DNA of 64,000 nt from an uncultured Prevotella sp. GTDB taxonomy: Bacteria; Bacteroidota; Bacteroidia; Bacteroidales; Bacteroidaceae. Below are positions 24,876 through 33,337 of this stretch, one piece after another. The DNA is taken from the NCBI GenBank assembly GCA_934202525.1, contig CAKPYB010000015.1, forward strand, positions 3,940 to 67,939, given 5' to 3'. The notes under the pieces were generated by a model, which was not told where the DNA came from, searched no databases, and saw only the letters and a list, made by a program, of their open reading frames with translations. The position numbers were made by a program, and so were the translations under genes. Each line of letters opens with the position of its first letter. Position 1 is the stretch's first letter.

Positions 24876-25799
24876 ATGGTTAAGATTGTTTATGCATTCT
24901 TTTATGCAATATCGCTGCTGCCTTTCAGGCTGCTCTATTGCATTGCCGACTTCGAGTACTTCATGATGTATTACGTCATCAAGTACCGCAAAGGCATTGT
25001 GCGTAAGAATCTCACCACCTCCTTCCCTGAGAAATCAGAAGAAGAGATTGTTGACATCGAGAAGAAATTCTACCGCTGGTTCAGCGATTACTTCTTCGAG
25101 GCGGTTAAACTTCTGAGCATCAGCGATAAGGAACTTCGCCGCCGATTCAAGATATATAACAGCGAAGAAGTGGAACAATGTTTCCAGGAAGGTCAGGATG
25201 TGGCAGCCATCCTCGGTCATTACTGCAACTGGGAGTGGCTCTCATGTGTAGGCATCGAACTGCCCAAAAGCCGCATCATGGGCCTCATCTATCATCCACT
25301 GTACAATAAAGCTTTTGATGAACTCTTCAAGCGCATCCGCTCTCACGAAGAAAACGGAGTGCCTGTCCCTAAGAAGGACATCCTCCGCTATCTCGTAGAC
25401 TACAAGCGCAAGAACATCCGCAGCCTCTTCGGCTACATCAGCGACCAGGGTCCCAAGTGGGAGAACATCCACTTATGGCTTCCTTTCCTCAACCATCCCG
25501 AAACCCCTGTGTTTACGGGTGGCGAGAGAATCATGAGGAAGATGAACGATGCCGTGTTCTATGTAGAGATGTCCCGCCCTAAGCGCGGCTACTATACAGC
25601 AACCTACAAACTCATTACCCGCAATCCGAACACCCTGCCGGAGCATGAGATAACCCGTCGCTTCTTCCAGATGCTGGAAGAAACCATCCGCCAGAATCCA
25701 CCTTATTATTTATGGACGCATAACAGATGGAAGCGAACCAAGGAGGAGTTTGACAAGCGATACGAAGTGGTGAAGGGAAAAGTTGTGCCAAGAGAATAG
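24876..25799 (+). CDS. Lysophospholipid/lipid A acyltransferase (LpxL/HtrB family)
   Basis: 307-residue LpxL-type acyltransferase. An N-terminal membrane anchor (about 1-30) precedes the catalytic H-x4-E in GHYCNWEW (H115, E120), and FGYISDQGPK matches the family's D-Q motif. The family adds secondary acyl chains to lipid A on the inner-membrane face; relatives in Bacteroidota include ornithine- or glycine-lipid acyltransferases, so substrate is open. The stop codon lies inside the first copy of a 19-bp tandem duplication. It follows the MsbA-like exporter by 41 bp, probably as one operon. Confidence 0.88.
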   Translation: MVKIVYAFFYAISLLPFRLLYCIADFEYFMMYYVIKYRKGIVRKNLTTSFPEKSEEEIVDIEKKFYRWFSDYFFEAVKLLSISDKELRRRFKIYNSEEVEQCFQEGQDVAAILGHYCNWEWLSCVGIELPKSRIMGLIYHPLYNKAFDELFKRIRSHEENGVPVPKKDILRYLVDYKRKNIRSLFGYISDQGPKWENIHLWLPFLNHPETPVFTGGERIMRKMNDAVFYVEMSRPKRGYYTATYKLITRNPNTLPEHEITRRFFQMLEETIRQNPPYYLWTHNRWKRTKEEFDKRYEVVKGKVVPRE

Positions 25800-25819
25800 A
25801 GTTGTGCCAAGAGAATAGA
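25782..25819. repeat. Perfect 19-bp tandem duplication across a stop codon
   Basis: GTTGTGCCAAGAGAATAGA occurs at 25782-25800 and again at 25801-25819 with no change. The first copy encodes the last residues and TAG stop of the acyltransferase. It looks like a recent slippage event. Confidence 0.95.
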
Positions 25820-25849
25820 ATTTATCTTAAGAATAGAAAGGGTTACAAG

Positions 25850-27574
25850 ATGATAGAAGCAAAAAGAGTACCTTATGGAGTCTCTGATTTCTTAAGAGTT
25901 ATCAGAGAAAATCAGTATTACGTAGATAAGACTATGTACATTCCGTTGTTGGAGGCCCAACCCGACAACCTGATATTCATTCGCCCTCGCCGTTTCGGCA
26001 AGAGCCTGTTCCTCAGTATGCTTGAAGCTTACTATGATTGCAAGATGAAGGACCAGTTCCAGGAAATCTTCGGAGGTCTCTGGATAGGCAGTCAGCCTAC
26101 CCCTCTACAAGGTAAGTATCAGGTACTGACGCTCGATTTCTCGCAAGTAGGAGGCAACATCGACAATCTGGAGGAGCGCTTCAACTCATATTGCAATATC
26201 TGCTTTGATGCTTTCATCAACAGATATGCACAATTCTATGATGAAGAAACCAGAAAGGCCGTTCTTGCAGAGGATGTAGCATCCAATAAGCTTGCTACTA
26301 TCCAAAAGTACGCAAAAGAACAGAATTATCAGCTTTATCTCATCATAGATGAATACGACAACTTCACCAACACCGTGCTCAATGAACAGGGTGAAAAAGT
26401 GTATCATGCGATGACGCATGCCAGCGGTTTCTACCGCGACTACTTCAAGAAGTTTAAGGGATCATTCGCCAAGATATTCATGATGGGCGTAAGCCCTGTA
26501 ACACTAGACGATGTTACCAGCGGTTTCAACATTGGCTGGCATATTTCAACCAAGCCCGAGTTTGACAAGATGCTGGGCTTCAGCACAGAAGATGTACGAG
26601 CCATGTTTACCCGTTATCGCGATGCGGGACAGATTCCGGCAGATAGCGATATCGAGGCAATGATAGAAGAGATTAAGCCGTGGTATGACAATTATTGCTT
26701 CTCAGAGGCATGCTTAAGCAGCAAGGTAAGGGTTTTCAATTGCGATATGGTGTTATATTATCTCCGTAATTACATGGACGATGGTAAAGCCCCTAAGCAG
26801 ATGATAGACCCAAACACGAAGACCGACTACAACAAGATGAAGCGACTACTCCAGCTTGACAAGCTAGACGGCAACCGCAAGGGCATCATCCGCAGGATTA
26901 CGGAAGAAGGCAGCATCGTATCGAATCTATACGAAACCTTCCCAGCCAGCGAAATTGTGAAGCCGGAATACTTCCCAAGCCTGCTGTTCTATTATGGTAT
27001 GCTTACCATCAAGGATACTTTCGGCGACCAGTTGCTCCTGGGAATCCCAAACAATAATGTCCGCCGTCAATATTATGGCTATCTACAGGAGCAATATCAG
27101 GAAATCAATCATATCAACCTGAACGAGTTTGGTTATATGCTCACCTGTATGGCGTTCTATGGAAAATGGGAAGATGTCTTGGGCTTTATGTCGAAGGCTT
27201 ACGCCGAAGTGGCATCGGTAAGAGATGGCATTGAAGCCGAGCGCAACCTGCAAGGTTTCTTTATGGCATATCTCTATCTGAGCAGCTATTACATTACGGC
27301 TCCCGAACTTGAGTTGAATCACGGCTATTGCGATTTCTTCCTCTTACCCGACCTGACTCACTATCCTACCAAACATAGCTACATCATCGAACTGAAGATG
27401 TTGCCAGCCAAGGATTTTGAGGCAAAAGCCGAGGCACAATGGCAGGAAGCAGTAGAACAGATCAATCGTTATGCCGCAGCACCAAGAATAGAAGTCTTGC
27501 GCCAAGGCACGACATTGCATAAAATCATCATCCAGTTTGCTGGATGGGAAATGAAACGAATGGAAGAGGTATAA
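25850..27574 (+). CDS. AAA-ATPase-like protein with C-terminal PD-(D/E)XK nuclease domain
   Basis: 574 residues. An AAA-ATPase-like domain (PF09820 type, about 5-290) has N-terminal YGVSDFLRVIRENQYYVDKT, a P-loop RPRRFGKSLFLSML (about 45-58) and Walker B YLIIDEYDNF. The C-terminal part (about 470-560) is of the PD-(D/E)XK superfamily 9 (PF08011) type, with D in GYCDFFLL and E-x-K in YIIELKML. The family is highly multiplied in Prevotella and Bacteroides genomes; its cellular role is unknown. A TTG at 25802 could extend it, but MIEAKRVPYG matches the family start. No toxin/antitoxin or restriction partner is adjacent. Confidence 0.85.
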   Translation: MIEAKRVPYGVSDFLRVIRENQYYVDKTMYIPLLEAQPDNLIFIRPRRFGKSLFLSMLEAYYDCKMKDQFQEIFGGLWIGSQPTPLQGKYQVLTLDFSQVGGNIDNLEERFNSYCNICFDAFINRYAQFYDEETRKAVLAEDVASNKLATIQKYAKEQNYQLYLIIDEYDNFTNTVLNEQGEKVYHAMTHASGFYRDYFKKFKGSFAKIFMMGVSPVTLDDVTSGFNIGWHISTKPEFDKMLGFSTEDVRAMFTRYRDAGQIPADSDIEAMIEEIKPWYDNYCFSEACLSSKVRVFNCDMVLYYLRNYMDDGKAPKQMIDPNTKTDYNKMKRLLQLDKLDGNRKGIIRRITEEGSIVSNLYETFPASEIVKPEYFPSLLFYYGMLTIKDTFGDQLLLGIPNNNVRRQYYGYLQEQYQEINHINLNEFGYMLTCMAFYGKWEDVLGFMSKAYAEVASVRDGIEAERNLQGFFMAYLYLSSYYITAPELELNHGYCDFFLLPDLTHYPTKHSYIIELKMLPAKDFEAKAEAQWQEAVEQINRYAAAPRIEVLRQGTTLHKIIIQFAGWEMKRMEEV

Positions 27575-27665
27575 ATATTCTTTGTTGAACTACCTAAAAG
27601 TGTTTGACAGGCAATATAAACCAACAAAAAATGCAGCGCACTGCAAATCTTGCGGGTTATCAAAA

Positions 27666-27690
27666 GAAAATGCAGTGCACTTCATTTTTC
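27666..27690. terminator. Palindrome/terminator-like repeat before the LPS-kinase-like gene
   Basis: A near-perfect palindrome centred at 27677/27678 (AAAATGcAGTG / CACTtCATTTT) ends in a T-run. A related AATGCAGCGCACTGCA sequence lies about 40 bp upstream. Fifteen bp downstream is TATCTTTG (27705-27712), a -7 element likely to serve the glycan cluster. The rest of this 260-bp gap shows nothing recognisable. Confidence 0.55.
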
Positions 27691-27704
27691 TCGCAAAAAA
27701 ATCA

Positions 27705-27712
27705 TATCTTTG
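27705..27712 (+). promoter_or_regulatory. Putative glycan-cluster promoter, -7 element
   Basis: TATCTTTG matches the -7 consensus and would give a leader of about 115 nt to the first gene of the cluster. No -33 TTTG is visible. Confidence 0.5.
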
Positions 27713-27834
27713 CAGCATAATTCATTTTTCTGCTTACGATTGAACGCACAGAATATACGTCTCTTCTGGCAGAATGGATACGAGCAATGCAAATGGGGGA
27801 ATTGAAACATTCATTTTAAACTATCAGAATAAGA

Positions 27835-28590
27835 ATGAGAAAGATTAAGATAAATCCTAAATACGAATATCTGAGAGACTTTATCGAGAGCATCCCTGAT
27901 GTTTTCGAGAAGGAAGGTCGTGAGATATATAATAAGCGCAACCTCATCAAGGTGCTAACAGCACCAGATGGAACACAGGTTAACGTAAAGCGCTTTCATA
28001 TACCACACGGTCTCAACAAATTCATTTACTCTTGGAATATCAGGAAGCCGAAAGGTCAACGGGCATTCGAATATCCTATGATTCTGAAAAGAAAAGGTAT
28101 CAATACTCCTGAGCCTCTAGCCCTCATTGAAGAGCGTAGCTTTCTGAATCTCTTAGGATACAGTTATCTTATCACCATCCAGTGTGACTACGGCCATACC
28201 CTCTATGAGATAGCAGACGCTAAACCGGAAGAATATCAATACGTGGCAAAAGCCTTAGCCCATTTCGCTGCAGACATTCATCTGCATGAGATTCTCCACA
28301 AGGACTTTACGCCAGGTAATATCCTCTGGAAACAAGATGACGAAGGTTTCCATTTCATGCTGGTAGATATCAACAGAATGGATTTCGGACCTGTAAGTGA
28401 AAAGAAAGGACTCTATAATCTTAGAAGATTCTGGGGGCCAAAAGAATTCACCCGTATCTTAGTAAGCGAATATGCCTTGCTACGCAACATAGATACCGAT
28501 AAGGCTGTAGCCTATGTGATGAAAGAACGAGCTAAGTTCTGGACGAAATATGGAAAGAAACATGAAATTCCATTCCAGCTAGAATTATAG
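27835..28590 (+). CDS. Lipopolysaccharide kinase (Kdo/WaaP-like) family protein
   Basis: 251 residues with a small protein-kinase fold. The catalytic loop is LHKDFTPGNILW (HxDxxxxN pattern) and the metal-binding aspartate lies in MLVDINRMDFG. The N-terminal lobe contains the VNVKRFHIPHG lysine. WaaP/KdkA-type enzymes phosphorylate core heptose or Kdo of LPS on the inner face; as first gene of a glycosyltransferase cluster it probably phosphorylates the core sugar of the LOS/LPS. Exact sugar not determinable. Confidence 0.82.
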   Translation: MRKIKINPKYEYLRDFIESIPDVFEKEGREIYNKRNLIKVLTAPDGTQVNVKRFHIPHGLNKFIYSWNIRKPKGQRAFEYPMILKRKGINTPEPLALIEERSFLNLLGYSYLITIQCDYGHTLYEIADAKPEEYQYVAKALAHFAADIHLHEILHKDFTPGNILWKQDDEGFHFMLVDINRMDFGPVSEKKGLYNLRRFWGPKEFTRILVSEYALLRNIDTDKAVAYVMKERAKFWTKYGKKHEIPFQLEL

Positions 28591-28622
28591 TTCAAATACA
28601 TCTCACTTTAAAACTATTGAAT

Positions 28623-29654
28623 ATGAAACAAAAAAGACTCTGTTATATCAGCCGCAACTATTATAATCTAACTAGTGCCGGCAATAAAGCAAAAACAGAC
28701 AATGAAGATACACTTGCAGAAATGGGAGCCATCAATCTTGGCTTGCCACGCTCTATCAGGAACAGCAAGATATTGGCTTTCTTCCTTGACCTGATTGGCA
28801 TCATCCGTGCCTGTATCTTACTCCAGAAAGACGATGTGCTGTTCTTGCAATATCCTGTAAAGAAGTACTTTTCGTTTCTCTGTCATGTAGCCCATCTGAA
28901 AGGAGCCAGAACGGTTTCGCTGATTCACGACCTTGGTTCTTTCCGCAGAAAGAAGCTCACCATCCAGAAGGAGATTAACCGTCTTTCGAACAGCGACTAC
29001 ATCATCGCATCAAACGAGAAGATGAAAGGATGGCTCGAAGAGCATGGACTGCAGAAGCCAGTTGGAGCCCTGGGCTTATTCGACTATCGTTCTGAATCAA
29101 AATGCTCGGAAGAAGTAACAGAAAGAGAGCAGGTAAAAGTGGTCTATGCCGGAGCCTTGAGCATGAAGAAGAATTCTTTCCTGATAGAACTTTCCAAGAC
29201 ATTGAACCATTGGCAATTACTGGTCTGTGGAAACAAAGAAGGTCTACAGGGCTTGCAAAACAATCCCCAGATTACCTATCAGGGCTTTGTACCATCAGAA
29301 GAATTTATCAAGCACATTGATGCCGACTTCGGACTGGTATGGGATGGTGATTCTCTTGCTGGCTGCTCGGGAGAATACGGTCAATATCTGAAATGGAATT
29401 CCCCTCATAAGGTATCCTTCTACCTCCGTGCGGGTTTGCCGCTCATCATCTGGAAAGAGGCAGCCGTAGCTCCTATCATCGAAAAAGCAGGAGCAGGCAT
29501 AACCATCAGTTCGCTGGAAGAGCTGGATGACAAACTTGCCAATCTCACACCAGAACAGAAAAAGGAGATGAAAAAGCAAGCGGTAAATTTGGCACAGAAA
29601 CTGAACAAAGGAAGTTTTCTGACAAAGACATTAAAAGAAATTAATTTTAGATAG
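28623..29654 (+). CDS. Galactofuranosyltransferase-like glycosyltransferase
   Basis: 343 residues with a GT-B-like fold. LCYISRNYYNLTSAGNKAK, LIHDLGSFRR, YAGALSMKKNSFL, LVWDGDSLAGCSGEYGQYL and NSPHKVSFYLRAGLPLI match the family annotated as beta-1,6-galactofuranosyltransferase (WbbI-like). A UDP-galactopyranose mutase gene (glf) lies at the end of the same cluster and would supply UDP-Galf. A TTG six bases earlier could also start it; the ATG at 28623 is chosen. It follows the kinase-like gene by 32 bp and leads into the DUF5672 gene after 1 bp. Confidence 0.78.
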   Translation: MKQKRLCYISRNYYNLTSAGNKAKTDNEDTLAEMGAINLGLPRSIRNSKILAFFLDLIGIIRACILLQKDDVLFLQYPVKKYFSFLCHVAHLKGARTVSLIHDLGSFRRKKLTIQKEINRLSNSDYIIASNEKMKGWLEEHGLQKPVGALGLFDYRSESKCSEEVTEREQVKVVYAGALSMKKNSFLIELSKTLNHWQLLVCGNKEGLQGLQNNPQITYQGFVPSEEFIKHIDADFGLVWDGDSLAGCSGEYGQYLKWNSPHKVSFYLRAGLPLIIWKEAAVAPIIEKAGAGITISSLEELDDKLANLTPEQKKEMKKQAVNLAQKLNKGSFLTKTLKEINFR

Positions 29655-29655
29655 A

Positions 29656-30450
29656 ATGATTCAAGATAAGAAAGTCATTATAGCTATTCCTATATATAGG
29701 GATTTACGTGAAGAAGAGATTGTTGCTCTTGACAATAATCTCGAAATTCTACGTAATTATCCTACTGTACTGATAAAGCCTACAGGGTTGAATACTAATG
29801 CTTTAAAAGAAAGGTATCCACAAGTAGGAGAAATCGAAGTAAGTAATCAGTGGCTAGGAACCATTAATGGTATTATGGGATATAACGAAATGATGACTTC
29901 TCCCGATTTTTATAGTTTATTCAGCGATTACGAATATCTCCTTATCTGTCAGACAGATGTATGGATATTCAGAGATGATCTCATGAAGTGGATAGATATG
30001 GGTATCGATCTTGTTGGTGCACCATGGCCTAACAGAAAGATGTATCTGCACTTTCCAATGAAACAATATCTCCAACTGAAAGTAAAGTTAAAACCTGCTA
30101 ACAAAAATCTCCATTGCCAAATGTTTGGCAGAATTGGTAATGGCGGGTTCTGTTTGAGAAAGGTAGAACTATTCAAGAAGCTCTGCATCAAGTATGCCCA
30201 AGAAATTCAACTGTATAATTCTTTTGAAGATCCACTACACAATGAAGATATATTCTGGGCATTAGTTCCAACAGAACTTAAACTACCAACGATAGAGCAA
30301 GCTGCAGATTTTGCCTTTGACCGCAAGTTGGAACTATGCTATAAAATAAATAATAATAAGCTTCCTATGGCTGCTCACGGATATGACCGAAAACATCGAA
30401 AAGAATTTTGGTCAAAGTTTATTCCAAAAGAGGCATTTAAAAAACAATAA
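29656..30450 (+). CDS. DUF5672 family glycosyltransferase-like protein
   Basis: 264 residues. Recognisable DUF5672 elements are VIIAIPIYRDLREEEIVAL, DYEYLLICQTDVWIFRDD with a DxD-like acidic patch, DLVGAPWP, GNGGFCLRK and HNEDIFWAL. These resemble GT-A enzymes acting on glycan chains; the sugar is unknown. The gene starts 1 bp after the upstream stop, and base composition becomes visibly more AT-rich here than in the flanking lipid genes, suggesting that this part of the cluster was acquired separately. Confidence 0.78.
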   Translation: MIQDKKVIIAIPIYRDLREEEIVALDNNLEILRNYPTVLIKPTGLNTNALKERYPQVGEIEVSNQWLGTINGIMGYNEMMTSPDFYSLFSDYEYLLICQTDVWIFRDDLMKWIDMGIDLVGAPWPNRKMYLHFPMKQYLQLKVKLKPANKNLHCQMFGRIGNGGFCLRKVELFKKLCIKYAQEIQLYNSFEDPLHNEDIFWALVPTELKLPTIEQAADFAFDRKLELCYKINNNKLPMAAHGYDRKHRKEFWSKFIPKEAFKKQ

Positions 30451-30461
30451 ACAAAAAGTAT

Positions 30462-31490
30462 ATGGACAAGATTCTTACAATTATCATACCTACTTATAAC
30501 ATGAGTGAGTATCTTGATACTTGTCTAAAATCATTGATTATCGAAAGCAATCTATTAGAGGTTCTTATTATCAATGATGGAAGCAAGGACAATTCTTTGG
30601 ATATAGCTAAAAAGTATGAGAAAAAATATCCACATATATTTAGAACTATAGATAAGCCAAATGGCAATTATGGTTCTTGCATCAATCGTGGACTAAAAGA
30701 AGCGACAGGAAAATATGTTAAAGTGTTAGATGCTGACGATAAATTCAACACAGAGTCTTTAACGAACTTAATAGATATTGCCTCAAAAACAGATGTTGAT
30801 GCATTTATAACAGACTTTTCCAAGTTTCATATAAATGGCAGAGAAGATAATGTCACATTTAATTTGCCAAGCAACAAAACCCTACAGTTCACGGACTATT
30901 GCTGCCACAAAGATATCATCAATCTTTGGATGCACGCCATTGCATACAAGCGTGAGAATCTGCAAGCTATTAATTATAAGCAAACAGAAGGTATTTCGTA
31001 TACAGACCAAGAATGGATTTTTATGCCATTAACTACAATCAGAACGTTTATGTATGTACCGGGGGTTCTCTATATATACACGTTAGGACGAGAAGGACAG
31101 ACCATGTCTAACACTTTCTCGGCAATGCATTTTAAGGATAATCTCATCTGTACGAGTCACATTTTAGACAGTTATGCGACTCTCACCGATGAAGTTCCTA
31201 TTATAAAGAAAATGCTGATAGAGAAATTATTCAAAAGAATAAGATACATATATAAATTCTATTTATTGAAGTGCCAACAGCCAGATTACACGATACTCAC
31301 AGAATTAGACAAGAAACTAGAGATTACATGTCCAGAAGTATATGAACGTTCTAATCATATTATCATGAGTAGCCCACTCTTTTTATACAAGTATATCAAG
31401 CACTGGCGCTCAAACCCTGACGGTAAGCTATTACAGCTTATGATAAAACTATACAGATGCAAAAAATCTTTTAAAAAGATAAAACAATGA
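30462..31490 (+). CDS. Glycosyltransferase family 2 (paralogue A)
   Basis: 342-residue GT2. N-terminal LTIIIPTYNMSEYL, INDGSKDNS and the DxD-type VLDADDKF define the GT-A fold (about 1-220); the rest is helical. NYGSCINRGL is shared with the GT2 at 32283 (HYGSCINKGL there), so these two are paralogues. It probably adds one sugar to the surface glycan. The next gene overlaps by 4 bp, indicating coupled translation. AT-rich codon use. Confidence 0.85.
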   Translation: MDKILTIIIPTYNMSEYLDTCLKSLIIESNLLEVLIINDGSKDNSLDIAKKYEKKYPHIFRTIDKPNGNYGSCINRGLKEATGKYVKVLDADDKFNTESLTNLIDIASKTDVDAFITDFSKFHINGREDNVTFNLPSNKTLQFTDYCCHKDIINLWMHAIAYKRENLQAINYKQTEGISYTDQEWIFMPLTTIRTFMYVPGVLYIYTLGREGQTMSNTFSAMHFKDNLICTSHILDSYATLTDEVPIIKKMLIEKLFKRIRYIYKFYLLKCQQPDYTILTELDKKLEITCPEVYERSNHIIMSSPLFLYKYIKHWRSNPDGKLLQLMIKLYRCKKSFKKIKQ

Positions 31491-32263
31491 AGATTTCACT
31501 AATTATATCCACGTATAATCGCCCCGAGGCTTTACGTTTGAGCCTTATGAGCGCAAAAGTTCAGACACGTATACCTGACGAAGTAATAATCGCAGACGAT
31601 GGTTCTAAAGAAAATACAAGAGAACTCATAAAAAACTTCGCCAAAGATTTCCCATGTCCAATTCTCCATGCATGGCAAGAAGATAAAGGCTTTCGCCTAG
31701 CAGAGTCTAGAAACAATGCTCTTCGCATGGCTCATGGAGACTATATTGTGTTTATTGACGGAGATATCATTATGGAGCGCCATTTTATCGCAGATCATGA
31801 GCGCTTAGCAGAAAAAGGATATTTTGTGATAGGAAGTAGAGCTTCTTTAAAAGATAAGCTTACCCTTAAGCTTATCAAAGAAAAGAAGATAAAGGTCCCG
31901 TTTTACACCAAAGGCGTAAGACGGAAAGAAAATGCCCTATGGCTACCTTTTCTCACATTTTGTACAAAAAACCTCTACCGAAAGCGTCGTTTTTATGGCA
32001 GAGGAGCTAATATGGCTATGTGGTTTGAAGATTTACGTAAAGTAAATGGCTTCGACCAGGAGTTAATCGGCTATGGGTATGAAGATTTCGATCTTTTCAA
32101 CCGTCTTTTCAATATTGGTCTAAAGCGAAAGTATGCAAAGTTCCAAGCTATAGAGTATCATCTCTTCCATGGAAGAGATAGCATTTGTAGTGAGAACGAA
32201 CGCCACTTTCTTAAGGATATGAATAGAACAAGATGCAAGAAAGGATTAAAAGAAATAGAATAA
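31487..32263 (+). CDS. Glycosyltransferase family 2 with galactosyltransferase-type C-terminus
   Basis: 258 residues. GT-A core with LIISTYNRPEALRLSL, IIADDGSKENT and IDGDIIMERHF (DxD). The C-terminal part carries the Glyco_transf_7C-like block RGANMAMWFEDLRKVNGFDQ ... GYGYEDFDLFNRLF, seen in beta-1,4-galactosyltransferase/chondroitin-synthase-type GT2 enzymes. Donor is probably UDP-Gal or UDP-GalNAc/Glc, but this is not certain. Start overlaps the preceding GT2 by 4 bp. Confidence 0.83.
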   Translation: MKISLIISTYNRPEALRLSLMSAKVQTRIPDEVIIADDGSKENTRELIKNFAKDFPCPILHAWQEDKGFRLAESRNNALRMAHGDYIVFIDGDIIMERHFIADHERLAEKGYFVIGSRASLKDKLTLKLIKEKKIKVPFYTKGVRRKENALWLPFLTFCTKNLYRKRRFYGRGANMAMWFEDLRKVNGFDQELIGYGYEDFDLFNRLFNIGLKRKYAKFQAIEYHLFHGRDSICSENERHFLKDMNRTRCKKGLKEIE

Positions 32264-32282
32264 CGATTTAAAATAGAAAGAA

Positions 32283-33323
32283 ATGATTAATACGCCTTCA
32301 TTTATATTGTCAATTATAATTCCTTCTTATAACATGGAGGAATATATTGGAAACAATTTAAAAAGACTTGTTGCCGCACAGCACTTAGATAAAATAGAAA
32401 TCATAGTTGTCAATGACGGCAGCAAAGACAATACATCTGCTATTGCCCATGAATATCAACAGCAATTTCCACAAAACATTATTGTTGTTGATAAAGAGAA
32501 TGCACATTATGGTTCATGCATAAACAAGGGATTAGCGCTTGCTCGCGGAAAATATTTCCGTATTCTCGATGCAGATGATTTCTTTGAACCTGATGCATTA
32601 GACGCATTCGTTGAAAAGCTGGAAACTTGTGATGCAGATCTTGTTGTCACACTCAGAACAGAAATAACGATAGACAAAAACGGAAAGGAAAAATTTAAAA
32701 AGTTCCCTATTTCCAACATTGAATATGGGAAGGTTTATGAGGCCTCAAGTTTTGTGATTACAGATTATTCTAAAAAAGTAGAATTCAACATGCATAGCAT
32801 GACTTACAAGAGTAGTATTTTGCATAAAGTAGGCTTGATACTTCCTACGGGAATCTGCTATACAGACCTACTATATTGCCTCATACCTTTAAGTTCTATC
32901 AAAGACCTTATTGTATATGATATATATCTATATAATTATCTTGTAGGAAGAGAAGGTAATAGTACTAACGCTATAGCCTTAAAGAAGAACTTTTCTCATA
33001 TTACAAAGGTACTTACATTGATGTTTAAATATCTCGACGAACAAAAACAAGAATGTTTGACTCCGGCTATCAGACTCAATCAACTTAGATATATTGACGA
33101 AGCCGCAATTCTTTTTATGCAAAGCTTAAGATTCAATAAACATATAAAAAAGGAAGATTATTCTAACATCACAGTAGTAATGAATTATTGCAGAAAATAT
33201 GGAATAACAAATAAGTATATGAAGAAATATTATTTCCGTATATGGCAATTATTTAATACACGTTTCTCGTTAAATTGTATGTTAGGCTGGTATGCCTTTA
33301 CACATCCATTTAGAAAAATATAA
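32283..33323 (+). CDS. Glycosyltransferase family 2 (paralogue B)
   Basis: 346-residue GT2, paralogous to the enzyme at 30462. Motifs LSIIIPSYNMEEYIGN, VVNDGSKDNTS, HYGSCINKGLA and ILDADDFFEPDA are aligned with those of paralogue A, and both have a helical C-terminal half with YNYLVGREGNS versus YIYTLGREGQT. The two probably add similar sugars at different positions of one glycan. Strongly AT-rich. The glf gene starts 14 bp after its stop. Confidence 0.85.
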   Translation: MINTPSFILSIIIPSYNMEEYIGNNLKRLVAAQHLDKIEIIVVNDGSKDNTSAIAHEYQQQFPQNIIVVDKENAHYGSCINKGLALARGKYFRILDADDFFEPDALDAFVEKLETCDADLVVTLRTEITIDKNGKEKFKKFPISNIEYGKVYEASSFVITDYSKKVEFNMHSMTYKSSILHKVGLILPTGICYTDLLYCLIPLSSIKDLIVYDIYLYNYLVGREGNSTNAIALKKNFSHITKVLTLMFKYLDEQKQECLTPAIRLNQLRYIDEAAILFMQSLRFNKHIKKEDYSNITVVMNYCRKYGITNKYMKKYYFRIWQLFNTRFSLNCMLGWYAFTHPFRKI

Positions 33324-33337
33324 CTTAGTTAGCAAGT

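Noticed and set aside
27627-27690. Insertion-sequence ends formed by the two TGCAG-GCAC repeats
   Set aside because: Only about 40 bp apart, no transposase between them, and the second acts more plausibly as a terminator.
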